Shown in pieces: positions 1 through 9,780 of a stretch of DNA of 64,000 bases. The notes beneath the pieces are model-generated. The model worked only from the letters and a program-made list of their open reading frames with translations, was not told the DNA's origin and did not search any database. The first letter of the stretch is position 1. Each line of letters begins with the position of its first letter. The translations under genes were made by a program, and so were the position numbers. The stretch is from contig NZ_CP068023.1 in assembly GCF_016695175.1 (NCBI RefSeq), forward strand, positions 1,751,501 through 1,815,500. Direction: 5' to 3'. Source of the DNA: Pseudoalteromonas sp. GCY. Its GTDB lineage: Bacteria > Pseudomonadota > Gammaproteobacteria > Enterobacterales > Alteromonadaceae.

Positions 1-19
1 GATGCTTAGGTAGTTAGTG

Positions 20-160
20 TGAGGTGACGAGACCAATGACCACTAGTGAGGGAAGTATTCGCCGAGGAGAAAAGTTGCTCGTCGCAACGATTCTTCGGTT
101 TACGAGGCTGAATCCTCGGAACTGTCACCGTATTGGTGGAGAGCTTCTGGCAAAGGTCAT
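20..160 (+). promoter_or_regulatory. Lysine riboswitch (L-box) ahead of lysC
   Basis: The leader carries the conserved blocks of the L-box in the right order: GAGGTGACGAG (21-31), CGCCGAGGAG (60-69), GGCTGAATCCTCGG (about 106-119), ACTGTCACC (121-129) and GGTGGAGAGCTTCTGG (about 134-149). It ends roughly 90 bases before an aspartokinase start, so it most likely lowers lysC expression when lysine is high. The 3' strand GCTTCTGG of the closing P1 stem has no clear 5' partner in the bases before position 20, which is odd. The short ORF that can be read through this region is only a shadow of the RNA. Confidence 0.88.
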
Positions 161-242
161 TTCAAGCGTTCGTCTTTCTAGAAATCCCATGCCGAGTTCT
201 CCTTATAAAATTTGACTGTGCCAACAGTCGAGAGGAGAGAAA

Positions 243-1589
243 ATGAATTCGCAGTATGTTGTAGCCAAATTTGGCGGTACCAGTGTCGCTGACTTTGAAG
301 CTATGTCTCGTTGTGCTCACATTGTTCGTGACAACCCAAATGTTCGAGTGGTCGTTGTGAGTGCATGTGCTGGCGTAACCAATCACCTTGTAACGCTAAC
401 CCAACAAAAGGAAGATGAAGCCGGGCGCAAAGCAGTTGTTGCAGCGGTTGAAAACATACAGCAAGCGATTATCGACCAAGTGTCTTTGGATGCTGATCTT
501 GCTGAGGGTTACAAGCAAACTTTCAGTGAATTTGAAAGCCTTGCGAGTTTACCAGCACTTAGCAGACAGCAATGCGATGAAATGCTGAGCTTTGGCGAAC
601 GTTTTTCTTCTTATTTGTTTACCCAAATATTACGTAATAACCAAGTTCAGGCGTCGCGCTTTGATGTGCGTAAAGTGCTTAAAACAGATAATCAATTTGG
701 TAAAGCGAATCCGAATGTTGCAGCTACGCGTGAAGCCGCGCAAACCAGTTTGGTCGCACTACTTGGCGACACAGTGCAGGTGACGCAAGGGTTTATTGGT
801 AGTGACCAATACGGCCAGACGACCACGCTGGGTCGTGGAGGCTCTGACTATAGTGCTGCATTGTTAGCTGAGGCAATTGATGCGTCTAGCGTGCATATTT
901 GGACCGATGTCATTGGTATTTTTAGTACTGATCCGCGCTTGTGCGCAAAGGCTAGACCTATTCCTCGTTTAAGTTTCGATGAAGCGGCTGAAATGGCTAC
1001 ATTTGGTGCTAAGGTGTTACATCCCGCAACCATATTACCAGCTAGTCGTAAAGGTATTTCAGTATTTGTTGGTTCAAGTCGTGATCCGCAAGCGGGTGGT
1101 ACTTGGATTGAAAAAGAGAAAACGGCGCAGGCAGGCATTCGCGCTGTGACACAACGTAAAAACCAAATACTATTGACGCTAAAAAGCCCTGAAATGCTCC
1201 TTGCTAGCGGCTTTTTGGCTCGTATCTTCACCATTCTAAGCAATTACAATATATCGGTTGACTTGGTAACGACTTCGGAAATTAGTGTCGCGCTTACGCT
1301 AGATAATGCGCCGAATGCTTCTCGACCAGAGTTAGAACAAGCTTGTTTGGATGAACTTGGCGAGTTTTGTCATGTGACCGTTGAAAATAATCTTACTTTA
1401 GTGGCCATGATAGGTTCTGAGATCCAGTTGAAGAAGTGTCAACTTAACCTCATGGATGTGTTGTCAGAGTTCAATATTCGACTAATATGCCATGGTGCGA
1501 GCAAGCACAATCTGTGCTTTTTAGTTGAGCAACAGGAGTCAGATCAGGTCGTGCAGTCAATTCATGCTAAATTACTAGAGGTTGCGTAA
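243..1589 (+). CDS. lysC: Lysine-sensitive aspartokinase III
   Basis: Phosphorylates aspartate to aspartyl-phosphate, the first step toward lysine, threonine and methionine, in the cytoplasm. The 448 residues match the usual LysC length. The nucleotide/substrate motif KFGGTS sits at residues 9-14, the GRGGSDYSA motif near residue 197 and a C-terminal ACT regulatory region from about residue 310. The start follows GAGAGGAGA, a strong ribosome binding site. The lysine riboswitch upstream shows which of the aspartokinase isozymes this is and how it is controlled; the ACT region adds feedback inhibition by lysine, as known for the family. It appears to be a single-gene transcript. Confidence 0.95.
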   Translation: MNSQYVVAKFGGTSVADFEAMSRCAHIVRDNPNVRVVVVSACAGVTNHLVTLTQQKEDEAGRKAVVAAVENIQQAIIDQVSLDADLAEGYKQTFSEFESLASLPALSRQQCDEMLSFGERFSSYLFTQILRNNQVQASRFDVRKVLKTDNQFGKANPNVAATREAAQTSLVALLGDTVQVTQGFIGSDQYGQTTTLGRGGSDYSAALLAEAIDASSVHIWTDVIGIFSTDPRLCAKARPIPRLSFDEAAEMATFGAKVLHPATILPASRKGISVFVGSSRDPQAGGTWIEKEKTAQAGIRAVTQRKNQILLTLKSPEMLLASGFLARIFTILSNYNISVDLVTTSEISVALTLDNAPNASRPELEQACLDELGEFCHVTVENNLTLVAMIGSEIQLKKCQLNLMDVLSEFNIRLICHGASKHNLCFLVEQQESDQVVQSIHAKLLEVA

Positions 1590-1711
1590 GTGAATTTATT
1601 GTTGTTAAGGAACTAATAAAAAAGTTGCATTATTGAGCAAGGGGTGGCACTTTGTTTATAACGGTTAGGGTCTGCTGACCTTCAAGTTTGTTTTTCCCTA
1701 GGAGTGCCATC

Positions 1712-2242
1712 ATGAATTATAAAGACGTCTACGAATTCTGGTTTGTTGAATGCACTGAATCAGACTGGTGGAAGAAGTCTGCGGACTTTGATCGCATAAT
1801 AAAAAATCGCTTCGGTATTTTGCACCAAATGGCGCACCAAGGTGAGCTTTCGAGCTGGAGAGCGACACCTCTTGGCGCGCTGTGCGAAATCATTATCTTA
1901 GATCAGTTTTCACGCAATATATTCAGAGACACTCCAGAGGCGTTTGCCAGTGATCCTTTGGCGCTGAGCCTCACCCAACACGCCATCGAAAAGGGCTATC
2001 ACCGACAGCTTAACGATACTGAATTGATGTTTTTATACCTACCTATGATGCACAGCGAAAGTCGCATCATACACCGTGCCGCGGATCATTATTTTCGAGA
2101 CCTGCCTAACTATGATTTTGAAGTCGCGCATAAAAAAATTATCGATAGATTTGGCCGTTACCCCCATCGAAATGAAATACTCAATCGCGATTCAACAGAA
2201 GAAGAAATGGACTTTCTAGAGACGCCCGACTCGAGTTTCTGA
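1712..2242 (+). CDS. DUF924 family protein
   Basis: A 176-residue cytoplasmic protein of the DUF924 family, which has a TPR-like all-helical fold and no established biochemical role. Family hallmarks visible are the N-terminal VYEFWF, the central LDQFSRNIFRDTPEAFA stretch and the YLPMMHSES segment with the FGRYPHRN motif near the C terminus. I start at the ATG at 1712, preceded by AGGAGTGCCATC; the reading frame stays open 24 bases farther upstream but without a matching ribosome binding site. It stands alone between lysC and a transporter and gives no contextual hint of function. Confidence 0.85.
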   Translation: MNYKDVYEFWFVECTESDWWKKSADFDRIIKNRFGILHQMAHQGELSSWRATPLGALCEIIILDQFSRNIFRDTPEAFASDPLALSLTQHAIEKGYHRQLNDTELMFLYLPMMHSESRIIHRAADHYFRDLPNYDFEVAHKKIIDRFGRYPHRNEILNRDSTEEEMDFLETPDSSF

Positions 2243-2322
2243 GGCGCACCGAGAACCTCTCGCATTTTCAGCGGAAGTACGTATAATCGGCCGTCTACAA
2301 AAAATAATGATTGATTACAGAC

Positions 2323-3648
2323 ATGGCTCATACGCGCGATGGATTTCAAAGCCGACTTGGCTTTGTGTTAGCAGCAGCTGGTGCGGCTGTTGGACTTGGT
2401 AACATTTGGGGATTTCCCACACAAGCTGCAAACCACGGTGGCGGTGCATTTTTACTGGTTTATTTTGCGGTGATTTTCTTACTCGCATTACCTGCACTTT
2501 ACACAGAATTGTATTTAGGCCATCAGGCACAAGCAAACCCAGTTAAAGCACTCAAAACAGCCTGGCGTGAAGGTAATCCGAAAATAGGGGCCGCGGCGGG
2601 TTATATCGGCCTTGCTGGTGCTATCGTGATGCTAAGCTTTTACTCCATTGTGGCTGGATGGATGCTGTCTCATGCACTTGATCCTCTTGCGCAAATGGCA
2701 GAATTAGATGCCGCACACCAGTTTCTTAGCGGTGACTCGATGCTTAGAAACTTTATCTTTACGCCATTGATGTTAATTCTGACTGCGAGCATTATTCTCA
2801 AAGGCGTAAAATCAGGCATAGAAGCCTGGTCGCGCAGACTCATGCCGTTGTTGCTGGTATTACTGCTTTGCCTTATTGGTTATATGGCGACTTTAGATGG
2901 CGCTGCAGAAGGGTTTAGAACGTATTTAGTTCCGGACTTTTCAAAAATTAGTGATCCTGATTTGATCATCGCGGCGATGGGGCAGGCATTCTTTTCGTTG
3001 TCGTTGGGAGTGGGCTGCATGATGATTTATGGCTCGTACTTAAAACCGAACGAAAATCTACCTAAGCTCACGTTTAGTGTTGCAATGCTAGACACCAGTG
3101 TCGCATTTTTGGCCGGTTTACTTATTATCCCTGCTATATTTGTTGCGCAGCAAAATGGTGTTCAAGTATTTCAAGACGGCAAATTAATCGGTGAAGGCCG
3201 GTTGATTTTTGCCATTTTACCCGAGCTATTTACCAATATGGGGGAAATGGGGTTATTAGTTAGCCTGACTTTCTTTGTGCTTATGTCTATTGCGTCGGTA
3301 ACTTCTACCATTTCTTCAACAGAAATTCCGGTATCGTTCTTGGTTGAAAACCATGGCTTTAAACGTAAACAAGCGACTTGGTTGGTTACGTTAGTTATCT
3401 TATTAGCATCGAGCACGATTATTCTAAATTTTGATTGGCTGTTCGAATTGGTGATCAGTCTCTTCACGCAATATCAGCTACCATTGATGGGACTCTTCTA
3501 CTTTATTACTGTTGGCTGGGTTTGGAAACGCGGTAATCAGCTTCACTTAGAATCCCGTGGTGCACATTACTGGTTTGCTCAATATGTTAGATTTGTTTGC
3601 CCAGTCTTGATGACCGCAGTATTTATTAACGTAGCACTTGCAAAGTAG
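2323..3648 (+). CDS. Sodium-dependent transporter, NSS (SNF) family
   Basis: An inner-membrane symporter of the neurotransmitter:sodium symporter family, probably importing an amino acid or related amine with sodium. The family signature near the N terminus is clear: SRLGFVLAAAGAAVGLGNIW, in which the unwound first helix binds sodium and substrate. About 11 to 12 hydrophobic helices follow over 441 residues, the usual bacterial length. The ATG at 2323 gives the typical MAHTRDGF start; a TTG four codons upstream is possible but neither has a strong ribosome binding site. A hairpin terminator follows the stop. The substrate cannot be read from the sequence. Confidence 0.92.
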   Translation: MAHTRDGFQSRLGFVLAAAGAAVGLGNIWGFPTQAANHGGGAFLLVYFAVIFLLALPALYTELYLGHQAQANPVKALKTAWREGNPKIGAAAGYIGLAGAIVMLSFYSIVAGWMLSHALDPLAQMAELDAAHQFLSGDSMLRNFIFTPLMLILTASIILKGVKSGIEAWSRRLMPLLLVLLLCLIGYMATLDGAAEGFRTYLVPDFSKISDPDLIIAAMGQAFFSLSLGVGCMMIYGSYLKPNENLPKLTFSVAMLDTSVAFLAGLLIIPAIFVAQQNGVQVFQDGKLIGEGRLIFAILPELFTNMGEMGLLVSLTFFVLMSIASVTSTISSTEIPVSFLVENHGFKRKQATWLVTLVILLASSTIILNFDWLFELVISLFTQYQLPLMGLFYFITVGWVWKRGNQLHLESRGAHYWFAQYVRFVCPVLMTAVFINVALAK

Positions 3649-3665
3649 TGGTGATATTATTTTCA

Positions 3666-3695
3666 AAAACGGGAAGCATAGGCTTCCCGTTTTGA
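3666..3695 (+). terminator. Intrinsic terminator, probably bidirectional
   Basis: AACGGGAAGC and GGCTTCCCGTT form a long stem with a short loop, with A residues before and T residues after. It lies between two convergent genes (the NSS transporter and the DUF2989 gene) and can serve both. Confidence 0.85.
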
Positions 3696-3710
3696 TTTTG
3701 ATAATAAGGC

Positions 3711-4511
3711 TCAGAAATCACGTGGGGAAACGAATTCCCCAGCTTGAATGCTCTCATAAGTTCGTTGCGCCAATGAATCTAAGTTGGCTAAATCTTTTCC
3801 CATTGAAGCCAGTTGGTTTGTCACTGGAATAATATCAATATCTTCAACCCCAGAAAGCTGAGCCACTCGGGCAAACGTATATGCGTGCTTATACTTTTCA
3901 TGTTTGTAGAAGATACTGACTAAAGATGAATAGACTTCAGGGTTAGGGGTATGGCCGCTTTTATTCAGCTCTAATACGCGGTAGAGAATATCAACGGTTT
4001 TATCATCATCTACTTTGGCGTAAAACTCTGCGAGGAAAAGCTGAATTTCGGGATCGTTTTGCACTCTAGAGTCGTCCTGCATATTCAAAAGCTTGTTCAT
4101 TGCAGTGCGATCATTGTTACGAGACCAATGATAATAAAGTAGGCCTGGGTGGTTACTGTCTTTTGTTTCATTATAAATACGTGTCATTTCTTTTAGTGCG
4201 GTAAGATGACCTTCCACTCGTGAAGTGGTTTTTTCTTTTAACTTGATGTGCTCAATTTTGGCGGCGCGAGAAACACATAGGTTGTAGCTTTCTAAATTTT
4301 GCAACAAGTCATATTTGTTTTCGTCCGTCGGCGACTTGTATTCGTGGTAGCGCGCGTAGATAAGCGACGCACGTTCGTCTTTACAGTGACTGTCTGTATT
4401 TAAGTCTTCACAAAAACCAGGCGTTTCGCTACACACTTGGTTCAATGTTAGGGTGTCGTCGCAACCAGCAAGTAGTAACGCTGCAAAAACTAGCGACTTT
4501 TTAAACGCCAT
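3711..4511 (-). CDS. DUF2989 family lipoprotein
   Basis: A 266-residue predicted lipoprotein: a short signal peptide ends in the lipobox LLAGC, giving a lipidated cysteine at residue 16. The mature part holds the family pattern of an early cysteine cluster (VCSETPGFCED, SHCKDER) and a helical, TPR-like C-terminal half. The family is found in Alteromonadales and Vibrionales and has no known function. It is convergent with the NSS gene and sits alone. The membrane destination (inner or outer) cannot be settled; the residues after the cysteine are Asp-Asp, and Asp at +2 is the inner-membrane retention signal known from E. coli. Confidence 0.8.
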   Translation of the reverse strand: MAFKKSLVFAALLLAGCDDTLTLNQVCSETPGFCEDLNTDSHCKDERASLIYARYHEYKSPTDENKYDLLQNLESYNLCVSRAAKIEHIKLKEKTTSRVEGHLTALKEMTRIYNETKDSNHPGLLYYHWSRNNDRTAMNKLLNMQDDSRVQNDPEIQLFLAEFYAKVDDDKTVDILYRVLELNKSGHTPNPEVYSSLVSIFYKHEKYKHAYTFARVAQLSGVEDIDIIPVTNQLASMGKDLANLDSLAQRTYESIQAGEFVSPRDF

Positions 4512-4699
4512 AGTTTGACCTCAATGATTTTTTATAATTATAGGGTGTGATCCCCTAATAAACAGGGTAGAGCTAATAGTTTACTAGTTTAACGCAATGA
4601 ATTGCTCGGTAACAGTGGAGAATCATGGCAGTTTAAATTAGAATAGCTGTGCCCATTCGGGCTATCCGTTCAAAGAAAATTGTTTATTAGGCAGAAAAA

Positions 4700-6145
4700 A
4701 TGACCTTATCTCACGAGCAAGAATATCAAAACAGCTGGCAAGAGCGTCAAGATTATGCAGAAAGCATGCAACCCCTAATCGGTCGTCTATACCGTAATAA
4801 AGGCGTTGAAATCTCTGTATATGGTCGTCCTCTTGTGAGCGCAAGCACCATTGATGTTATCAAAGCACACAAAACAGTAGCACGCTTTGAAGAGCGCAAA
4901 CTACGTCTTCGTGAAAGCTTTCCATTCTTAGAAGTGATCAGCAAAATGGAATTAGCACCAGGTCGCGTTGACCTTGGTAAGCTAGCTTATGCCTACATTT
5001 ATAAAAATGCAGGTGAAGGTCGCTCAATCGAAGAGTTTTTAAATGCAGAACTTGCAGAATTACTAAACCAAGGTGCACGTCCAGAACCTCGTGACGTCGT
5101 TCTTTATGGTTTTGGTCGCATTGGCCGTTTATTAGCACGCCTACTTATCGAACGTGGCGGCTCTCACGCTGATTTACGCCTACGTGCAATCGTTGTTCGC
5201 GGTGGCCACGATGGTGATCTTGAGAAACGTGCAAGTTTACTGCGCCGTGACTCAATTCATGGTCCTTTCAATGGTTCAATCACAGTAGACCATGAAAAAG
5301 GTGCGATTAAAGCAAACGGTAACTACATTCAAGTTATCTACGCAAACTCACCTGAAGAAGTAGATTACACAAAATACGGTATTGAAAACGCACTTATCGT
5401 AGATAATACAGGTGTTTGGAAAGACGAAGATGGCTTAGGTAAACACCTTAAGTCAATCGGTGCGTCCAAAGTGCTACTTACAGCGCCAGCTAAAGGTGAC
5501 ATCAAAAACATCGTTTATGGTGTTAACAACTCAGACATTCAGTCTGAAGACAAGATTGTTTCTGCAGCAAGCTGTACAACTAACGCAATCACACCGGTAT
5601 TAAAAGCACTTAACGACAAGTTTGGTATTAAGAATGGCCACGTTGAGACGGTTCACTCTTACACCAATGACCAAAACTTGATCGACAACTACCACAAAGC
5701 TGAGCGTCGTGGTCGTAGTGCAGCATTGAACATGGTTATTACTTCAACCGGTGCTGCAAAAGCGGTTGCTAAAGCACTTCCAGAGCTTGCTGGTAAACTA
5801 ACTGGTAACGCAATCCGTGTACCAACACCAAACGTATCAATGGCAATTCTTAACCTAAATCTAGGTAAAGAAACAACCGCTGAAGAGCTAAATGAATTCC
5901 TTCGCGAGTCTTCACTTTACTCTGAACTGCGTGACCAGATTGACTACACAGCATCAACAGAAATCGTGTCTACTGACCTTGTGGGTAGTCGTTATGCAGG
6001 TGTGGTTGACTCAAAAGCAACCATCGTTGATGGCGACCGTGTAGTACTTTACGTATGGTACGATAACGAGTTTGGTTACAGCTGTCAGGTTGTACGTGTA
6101 ATGCAGGACATGGCGGAAGTAAAATTCCCGAGCCTACCTCGCTAA
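4700..6145 (+). CDS. Glyceraldehyde-3-phosphate dehydrogenase, long form
   Basis: Converts glyceraldehyde 3-phosphate, phosphate and NAD(P)+ to 1,3-bisphosphoglycerate. The protein has 481 residues, about 145 more than the common GapA; the extra part is an N-terminal helical extension seen in marine gammaproteobacteria. The dinucleotide-binding motif YGFGRIGRLLAR begins near residue 136, the catalytic cysteine is C292 in SAASCTTNAITPV, and the catalytic histidine lies in the VHSYTNDQ segment. Codon use is strongly biased to few codons, as in highly expressed genes. It is monocistronic with its own terminator. Whether it works in glycolysis or mainly in gluconeogenesis cannot be told from the sequence. 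Confidence 0.93.
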   Translation: MTLSHEQEYQNSWQERQDYAESMQPLIGRLYRNKGVEISVYGRPLVSASTIDVIKAHKTVARFEERKLRLRESFPFLEVISKMELAPGRVDLGKLAYAYIYKNAGEGRSIEEFLNAELAELLNQGARPEPRDVVLYGFGRIGRLLARLLIERGGSHADLRLRAIVVRGGHDGDLEKRASLLRRDSIHGPFNGSITVDHEKGAIKANGNYIQVIYANSPEEVDYTKYGIENALIVDNTGVWKDEDGLGKHLKSIGASKVLLTAPAKGDIKNIVYGVNNSDIQSEDKIVSAASCTTNAITPVLKALNDKFGIKNGHVETVHSYTNDQNLIDNYHKAERRGRSAALNMVITSTGAAKAVAKALPELAGKLTGNAIRVPTPNVSMAILNLNLGKETTAEELNEFLRESSLYSELRDQIDYTASTEIVSTDLVGSRYAGVVDSKATIVDGDRVVLYVWYDNEFGYSCQVVRVMQDMAEVKFPSLPR

Positions 6146-6161
6146 CACGAAATTTACGATA

Positions 6162-6187
6162 AAAAGCCAGCACCAGCTGGCTTTTTT
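6162..6187 (+). terminator. Intrinsic terminator of the GAPDH gene
   Basis: AAAAGCCAGC and GCTGGCTTTT form a 10-base stem around ACCA, followed by more T residues, 16 bases after the stop codon. Confidence 0.9.
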
Positions 6188-6390
6188 AGTTTTTGAAACA
6201 AGTTCGTTGTGGTAGGCTTGCAAAGATAGGTCAGCTACAATTAGCTAACAAAAAGTTACACCTCAACTTTGTGCAAAGACAGGCACAATATTACCTCTCT
6301 TTGAGGTTTGATATTATTCTAGACTGAAGCATAGTTGAGTATGGTAACAGTGTATTTACACAGCAGTTTTTAACTTATTTAGGGAAACCT

Positions 6391-7518
6391 ATGCGCATTA
6401 CGAGTAATTTCGATAGTGGTAATATCAAGGTGGTAAAAGCAGAATCACCTGCAGATATTCAACTAGAAATCAATAAAGACAATGAGTCTGACTTTTTTCA
6501 ATGGTTTCACTTTAGACTTGAGTCTACGCCTTTTTTAGAGCACAAAATTCATATCAACCAACTACTGAACTCAGCATATCCAGAAGGTTGGGATGACTAT
6601 CACGCGGTTGCATCTTACGATCGTCAAACTTGGTTCCGTGTGCCAACCCGTTATGAGAATGGCACATTAACTATCGATTTTGAGCCTGAATGTGCTCACA
6701 CCTACTTTGCTTATTTTGCTCCTTATAGTTATGAGCGTCATTTAGACCTAGTCTACTGGGCTCAAGCCCACGACGCGTGCGTTGTAGAGACTCTAGGTCA
6801 AACGCTTGACGGCCGTGATATGAGCTTACTCACTATTGGTGAGCCGTCAGATGAGAAGAAAAAGATTTGGATCACGGCGCGTCAGCACCCGGGTGAAACG
6901 ATGGCAGAATGGTTTGTTGAAGGTCTACTTCACAAACTATTGGATGACGAAGATCCACATACCGCTGCACTGTTATCGAAAGCGGTATTTTATGTCGTGC
7001 CAAATATGAATCCGGACGGCAGCGTTCGTGGCCATCTTCGCACTAATGCAAAAGGCGTAAACCTTAACCGTGAATGGCAAACGCCAACACTTGAGAACTC
7101 ACCTGAAGTTTATTATGTATTAAATAAAATGCATGAAACTGGGCTGGATATGTACCTAGATATTCATGGTGATGAAGCACTACCGTATAACTTCGTTGCG
7201 GGCAGTGAAGGTATTCCGAGTTATGATGAGCGCCTACAGCGTTTGGAAGAATCTTTTAAGGCGGCACTGTTAACTATCACACCTGAGTTCCAAGATGAAT
7301 TTGGTTACGACAAAGATGCACCGGGTGAAGCAAATCTTACCGTTGCTTCGTGTGCTGTTGGTGAAGCGTTCAAAGCGTTGGCCTATACCGTTGAAATGCC
7401 GTTTAAGGACAATGCAAATCTGCCGGATCCTTACTTCGGCTGGTCAGACCGACGTTCATATCAGTTTGGTCAAGACACGTTAGCTGCAATCTTAAATGTG
7501 GTTGATGACTTAAGATAA
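6391..7518 (+). CDS. M14 family zinc carboxypeptidase, cytosolic type
   Basis: A 375-residue metallocarboxypeptidase with no signal peptide, so it should act in the cytoplasm. An N-terminal beta domain (to about residue 125), typical of the cytosolic carboxypeptidase (M14D, CCP-like) branch, precedes the catalytic domain. The zinc ligands can be placed: H166 and E169 in QHPGETM and H259 in DIHGDE; the catalytic glutamate is E335 in YTVEMPF. NPDGSVRGHLRTN and NLNREW are the substrate-binding blocks. Eukaryotic relatives remove C-terminal or side-chain glutamates; the bacterial substrate is not known. A good terminator follows. Confidence 0.9.
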   Translation: MRITSNFDSGNIKVVKAESPADIQLEINKDNESDFFQWFHFRLESTPFLEHKIHINQLLNSAYPEGWDDYHAVASYDRQTWFRVPTRYENGTLTIDFEPECAHTYFAYFAPYSYERHLDLVYWAQAHDACVVETLGQTLDGRDMSLLTIGEPSDEKKKIWITARQHPGETMAEWFVEGLLHKLLDDEDPHTAALLSKAVFYVVPNMNPDGSVRGHLRTNAKGVNLNREWQTPTLENSPEVYYVLNKMHETGLDMYLDIHGDEALPYNFVAGSEGIPSYDERLQRLEESFKAALLTITPEFQDEFGYDKDAPGEANLTVASCAVGEAFKALAYTVEMPFKDNANLPDPYFGWSDRRSYQFGQDTLAAILNVVDDLR

Positions 7519-7525
7519 GCTTAAA

Positions 7526-7560
7526 GACGGGTAATCACCATTTTGATTACCCGTTTATTT
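7526..7560 (+). terminator. Intrinsic terminator of the M14 carboxypeptidase gene
   Basis: ACGGGTAATCA and TGATTACCCGT pair around CCATTT and run into TTATTTTTG, shortly after the stop codon. Confidence 0.9.
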
Positions 7561-7672
7561 TTGTGCGTTTAAAAGAACAACAAAAAATAATATTTAAAAC
7601 AAAGTAGTATTTAAAAATAATAAGGTAGAGCACCTCGACAGGGTGTAATAACAACAATAAAGGGGAATATTT

Positions 7673-9343
7673 GTGGATGCGTTAGGCAGCTTATTAGATA
7701 GCTTAGATGGAATGTTAGGTGGTTCACCTTGGTTCCCGTATGTACTGTTAGGGGTAGGTTTATTTTTTACAATCTACTTGAAATTTCCACAGATCAGATA
7801 TTTCAAACATGCGTGTAAAGTCGTTACCGGTAAATATGATAAAAAAGGCCTAGAAGGCGATACCACGCACTTCCAAGCACTCGCAACGGCACTCTCTGGC
7901 ACGGTTGGTACTGGTAATATTGGTGGGGTGGCGCTGGCAATTTCAATCGGTGGACCAGCAGCATTATTTTGGATGTGGATGACGGCCTTTTTTGGTATGA
8001 CAACCAAATTTGTGGAAGTTACGCTATCGCATAAATACCGCGTACAAACAGATGATGGCACAATGGCTGGTGGTCCAATGTACTATATGGATCGTCGCCT
8101 AAACATGAAATGGCTAGCGGTATTATTTGCAATTGCCACTGTGATTAGCTCATTTGGTACAGGTAGTTTGCCGCAGATCAACAACATTGCTCAAGGCATG
8201 GAAGCGACTTTTGGTTTTGCGCCTATGGCCACAGGTGCGGTGCTTTCTATTCTACTTGCTTTGGTTATTCTTGGTGGTATCAAGCGCATTGCTGCCATCA
8301 CTTCTCGCGTTGTGCCATTAATGGCTGCGATTTATATTCTTGGTTCTTTTGCCGTTATTTTCTACAACGTTGAGAATATCGTTCCTTCTTTCCTTTCTGT
8401 ATTTACAGATGCCTTTACGGGCTCTGCGGCAGCGGGTGGTTTCTTAGGGGCTTCTTTTGCGTATGCATTCAACCGTGGGGTTAACCGAGGTTTGTTTTCT
8501 AACGAAGCGGGTCAAGGTTCAGCACCAATCGCGCACGCTTCGGCAAAAGCCGATGAGCCAGTGTCTGAAGGTATGGTTTCAATTCTTGAACCGTTTATTG
8601 ACACAATCATTATCTGTACCTTGACGGGATTGGTTATTTTGTCATCGGGTGTGTGGACTGAAAAGTTCGAAACCCATTTTGAGCGCTCGTCTATGGTTAT
8701 CTTAGACGGTAAATATGACGAATCGAATCAACAAGACCGAGATGCATTGTACGCCTATTTGAATGGTAAAAAAGAGCACAATGTCAAACCTTTCAATGGT
8801 GAGATTGAAGTCGTACAGGGTAAGGCGGTAACAGAAAACTTTACCGTGATCCACTCGCGTTCTATTGGTGAGCAAGTACGTTTTGGTATTACAGAGCGTC
8901 ACAAGTACACGGGTACCGTCGAAGTGAAAGACGGCTTGCCAACAGACAACAGTATCAGCGTGATTGGGTATTCTTTGGTGCACTCGGCAGAGCTGACAAC
9001 CAAAGCATTTACCCGAGGTTATTTGGGCGAAAATGGTAAATACATCGTTTCGATTGGTTTGTTGTTATTCGCGTTTTCTACGGCAATTGCATGGTCATAC
9101 TATGGCGACCGCGCGATGATTTATCTTCTAGGTAGTCGTTCGGTCATGCCATATCGCGTGTTCTATGTTGCAGGTTTCTTCTGGGCGTCGTTTGCTGATA
9201 CGACACTGGTGTGGAAGTTGGCTGCAGTGGCCATCGTCGTGATGACGTTACCTAACTTATTTGGTATTTTACTGCTCAGAAAAGAAATGAAATCTTCGGT
9301 TAAAGAATACTGGGAAGATTTCAACAAAGAACACAAACAGTGA
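7673..9343 (+). CDS. Alanine/glycine:cation symporter (AGCS family)
   Basis: A sodium-driven amino acid importer of the inner membrane. The family signatures are present: [16 protein letters not shown] near residue 75 and [19 protein letters not shown] near residue 280. Translation starts at GTG 7673, set by AAAGGGG about 8 bases upstream. At 556 residues it is longer than the usual 450-490; the excess is a hydrophilic segment of roughly 100 residues (about 330-440, MVILDGKY to NSISVIGY) between two late membrane helices. Single gene with a terminator at 9406. Alanine or glycine is the expected substrate from the family. Confidence 0.93.
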   Translation: MDALGSLLDSLDGMLGGSPWFPYVLLGVGLFFTIYLKFPQIRYFKHACKVVTGKYDKKGLEGDTTHFQALATALSGTVGTGNIGGVALAISIGGPAALFWMWMTAFFGMTTKFVEVTLSHKYRVQTDDGTMAGGPMYYMDRRLNMKWLAVLFAIATVISSFGTGSLPQINNIAQGMEATFGFAPMATGAVLSILLALVILGGIKRIAAITSRVVPLMAAIYILGSFAVIFYNVENIVPSFLSVFTDAFTGSAAAGGFLGASFAYAFNRGVNRGLFSNEAGQGSAPIAHASAKADEPVSEGMVSILEPFIDTIIICTLTGLVILSSGVWTEKFETHFERSSMVILDGKYDESNQQDRDALYAYLNGKKEHNVKPFNGEIEVVQGKAVTENFTVIHSRSIGEQVRFGITERHKYTGTVEVKDGLPTDNSISVIGYSLVHSAELTTKAFTRGYLGENGKYIVSIGLLLFAFSTAIAWSYYGDRAMIYLLGSRSVMPYRVFYVAGFFWASFADTTLVWKLAAVAIVVMTLPNLFGILLLRKEMKSSVKEYWEDFNKEHKQ

Positions 9344-9405
9344 GCGAATTTTAATTAAAATTATCTTGTCATGTAAGGACAAGACTTCGCAAAGGTAGTA
9401 GAATA

Positions 9406-9430
9406 GGGCGCCTCACAGGTGCCCTTTTTT
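9406..9430 (+). terminator. Intrinsic terminator of the AGCS gene
   Basis: GGGCGCCT and AGGTGCCC pair (with one G-T pair) around CAC and are followed by six T residues. A second small hairpin, CTTGTC/GACAAG, lies at 9365-9383. Confidence 0.85.
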
Positions 9431-9451
9431 GTATTATGGAGAAGTAACACG

Positions 9452-9778
9452 ATGGCAATAGCACAGTGTCCAAGCTGCGGTAAACCTATTTCCTCCAAAC
9501 ATAAGTCCTGCCCGCATTGTGAAACCAATTTAGCAGACTTTTCTCAAGAAGACAGAGAGAAAGCGGCCTCTAGAAATCGCGTAAAACGTCAACAATCTGT
9601 AATGAATTACTCGTTTATTGCACTGATCCTAGTGCTAGGTGGATTCTTATATATCTATTGGCAGCAGCCTGAACCTAACTCGTTTGAAATGATCGCAAGC
9701 AAAAGCGCTATAGGCATTGGTGCGGTTTGGTACTTAATTAATCGAGTCATCCTCGTTATTTTGAAAAAGAAAAAGTAG
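9452..9778 (+). CDS. Small zinc-ribbon membrane protein
   Basis: A 108-residue protein with an N-terminal zinc ribbon, cysteines C6, C9, C20 and C23 in CPSCGKP...CPHC, followed by a basic linker and two hydrophobic segments at about residues 49-67 and 85-103. Predicted to sit in the inner membrane with the ribbon in the cytoplasm. Function unknown. The ATG at 9452 follows GGAGAAG and begins right before the ribbon; the frame stays open upstream into the terminator, which is not coding. It lies 2 bases before yeaC and probably forms an operon with yeaC and the DUF349 gene. Confidence 0.8.
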   Translation: MAIAQCPSCGKPISSKHKSCPHCETNLADFSQEDREKAASRNRVKRQQSVMNYSFIALILVLGGFLYIYWQQPEPNSFEMIASKSAIGIGAVWYLINRVILVILKKKK

Positions 9779-9780
9779 TA

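Noticed and set aside
24..215. Short reading frame through the lysC leader
   Set aside because: It coincides with the lysine riboswitch core and reads as low-quality protein; the RNA explains the conservation.
6279..6288. AGACAGGCAC in the spacer before the M14 gene
   Set aside because: Close to the repeat core, but the first base differs and the flanks do not match; too weak to list as a copy.
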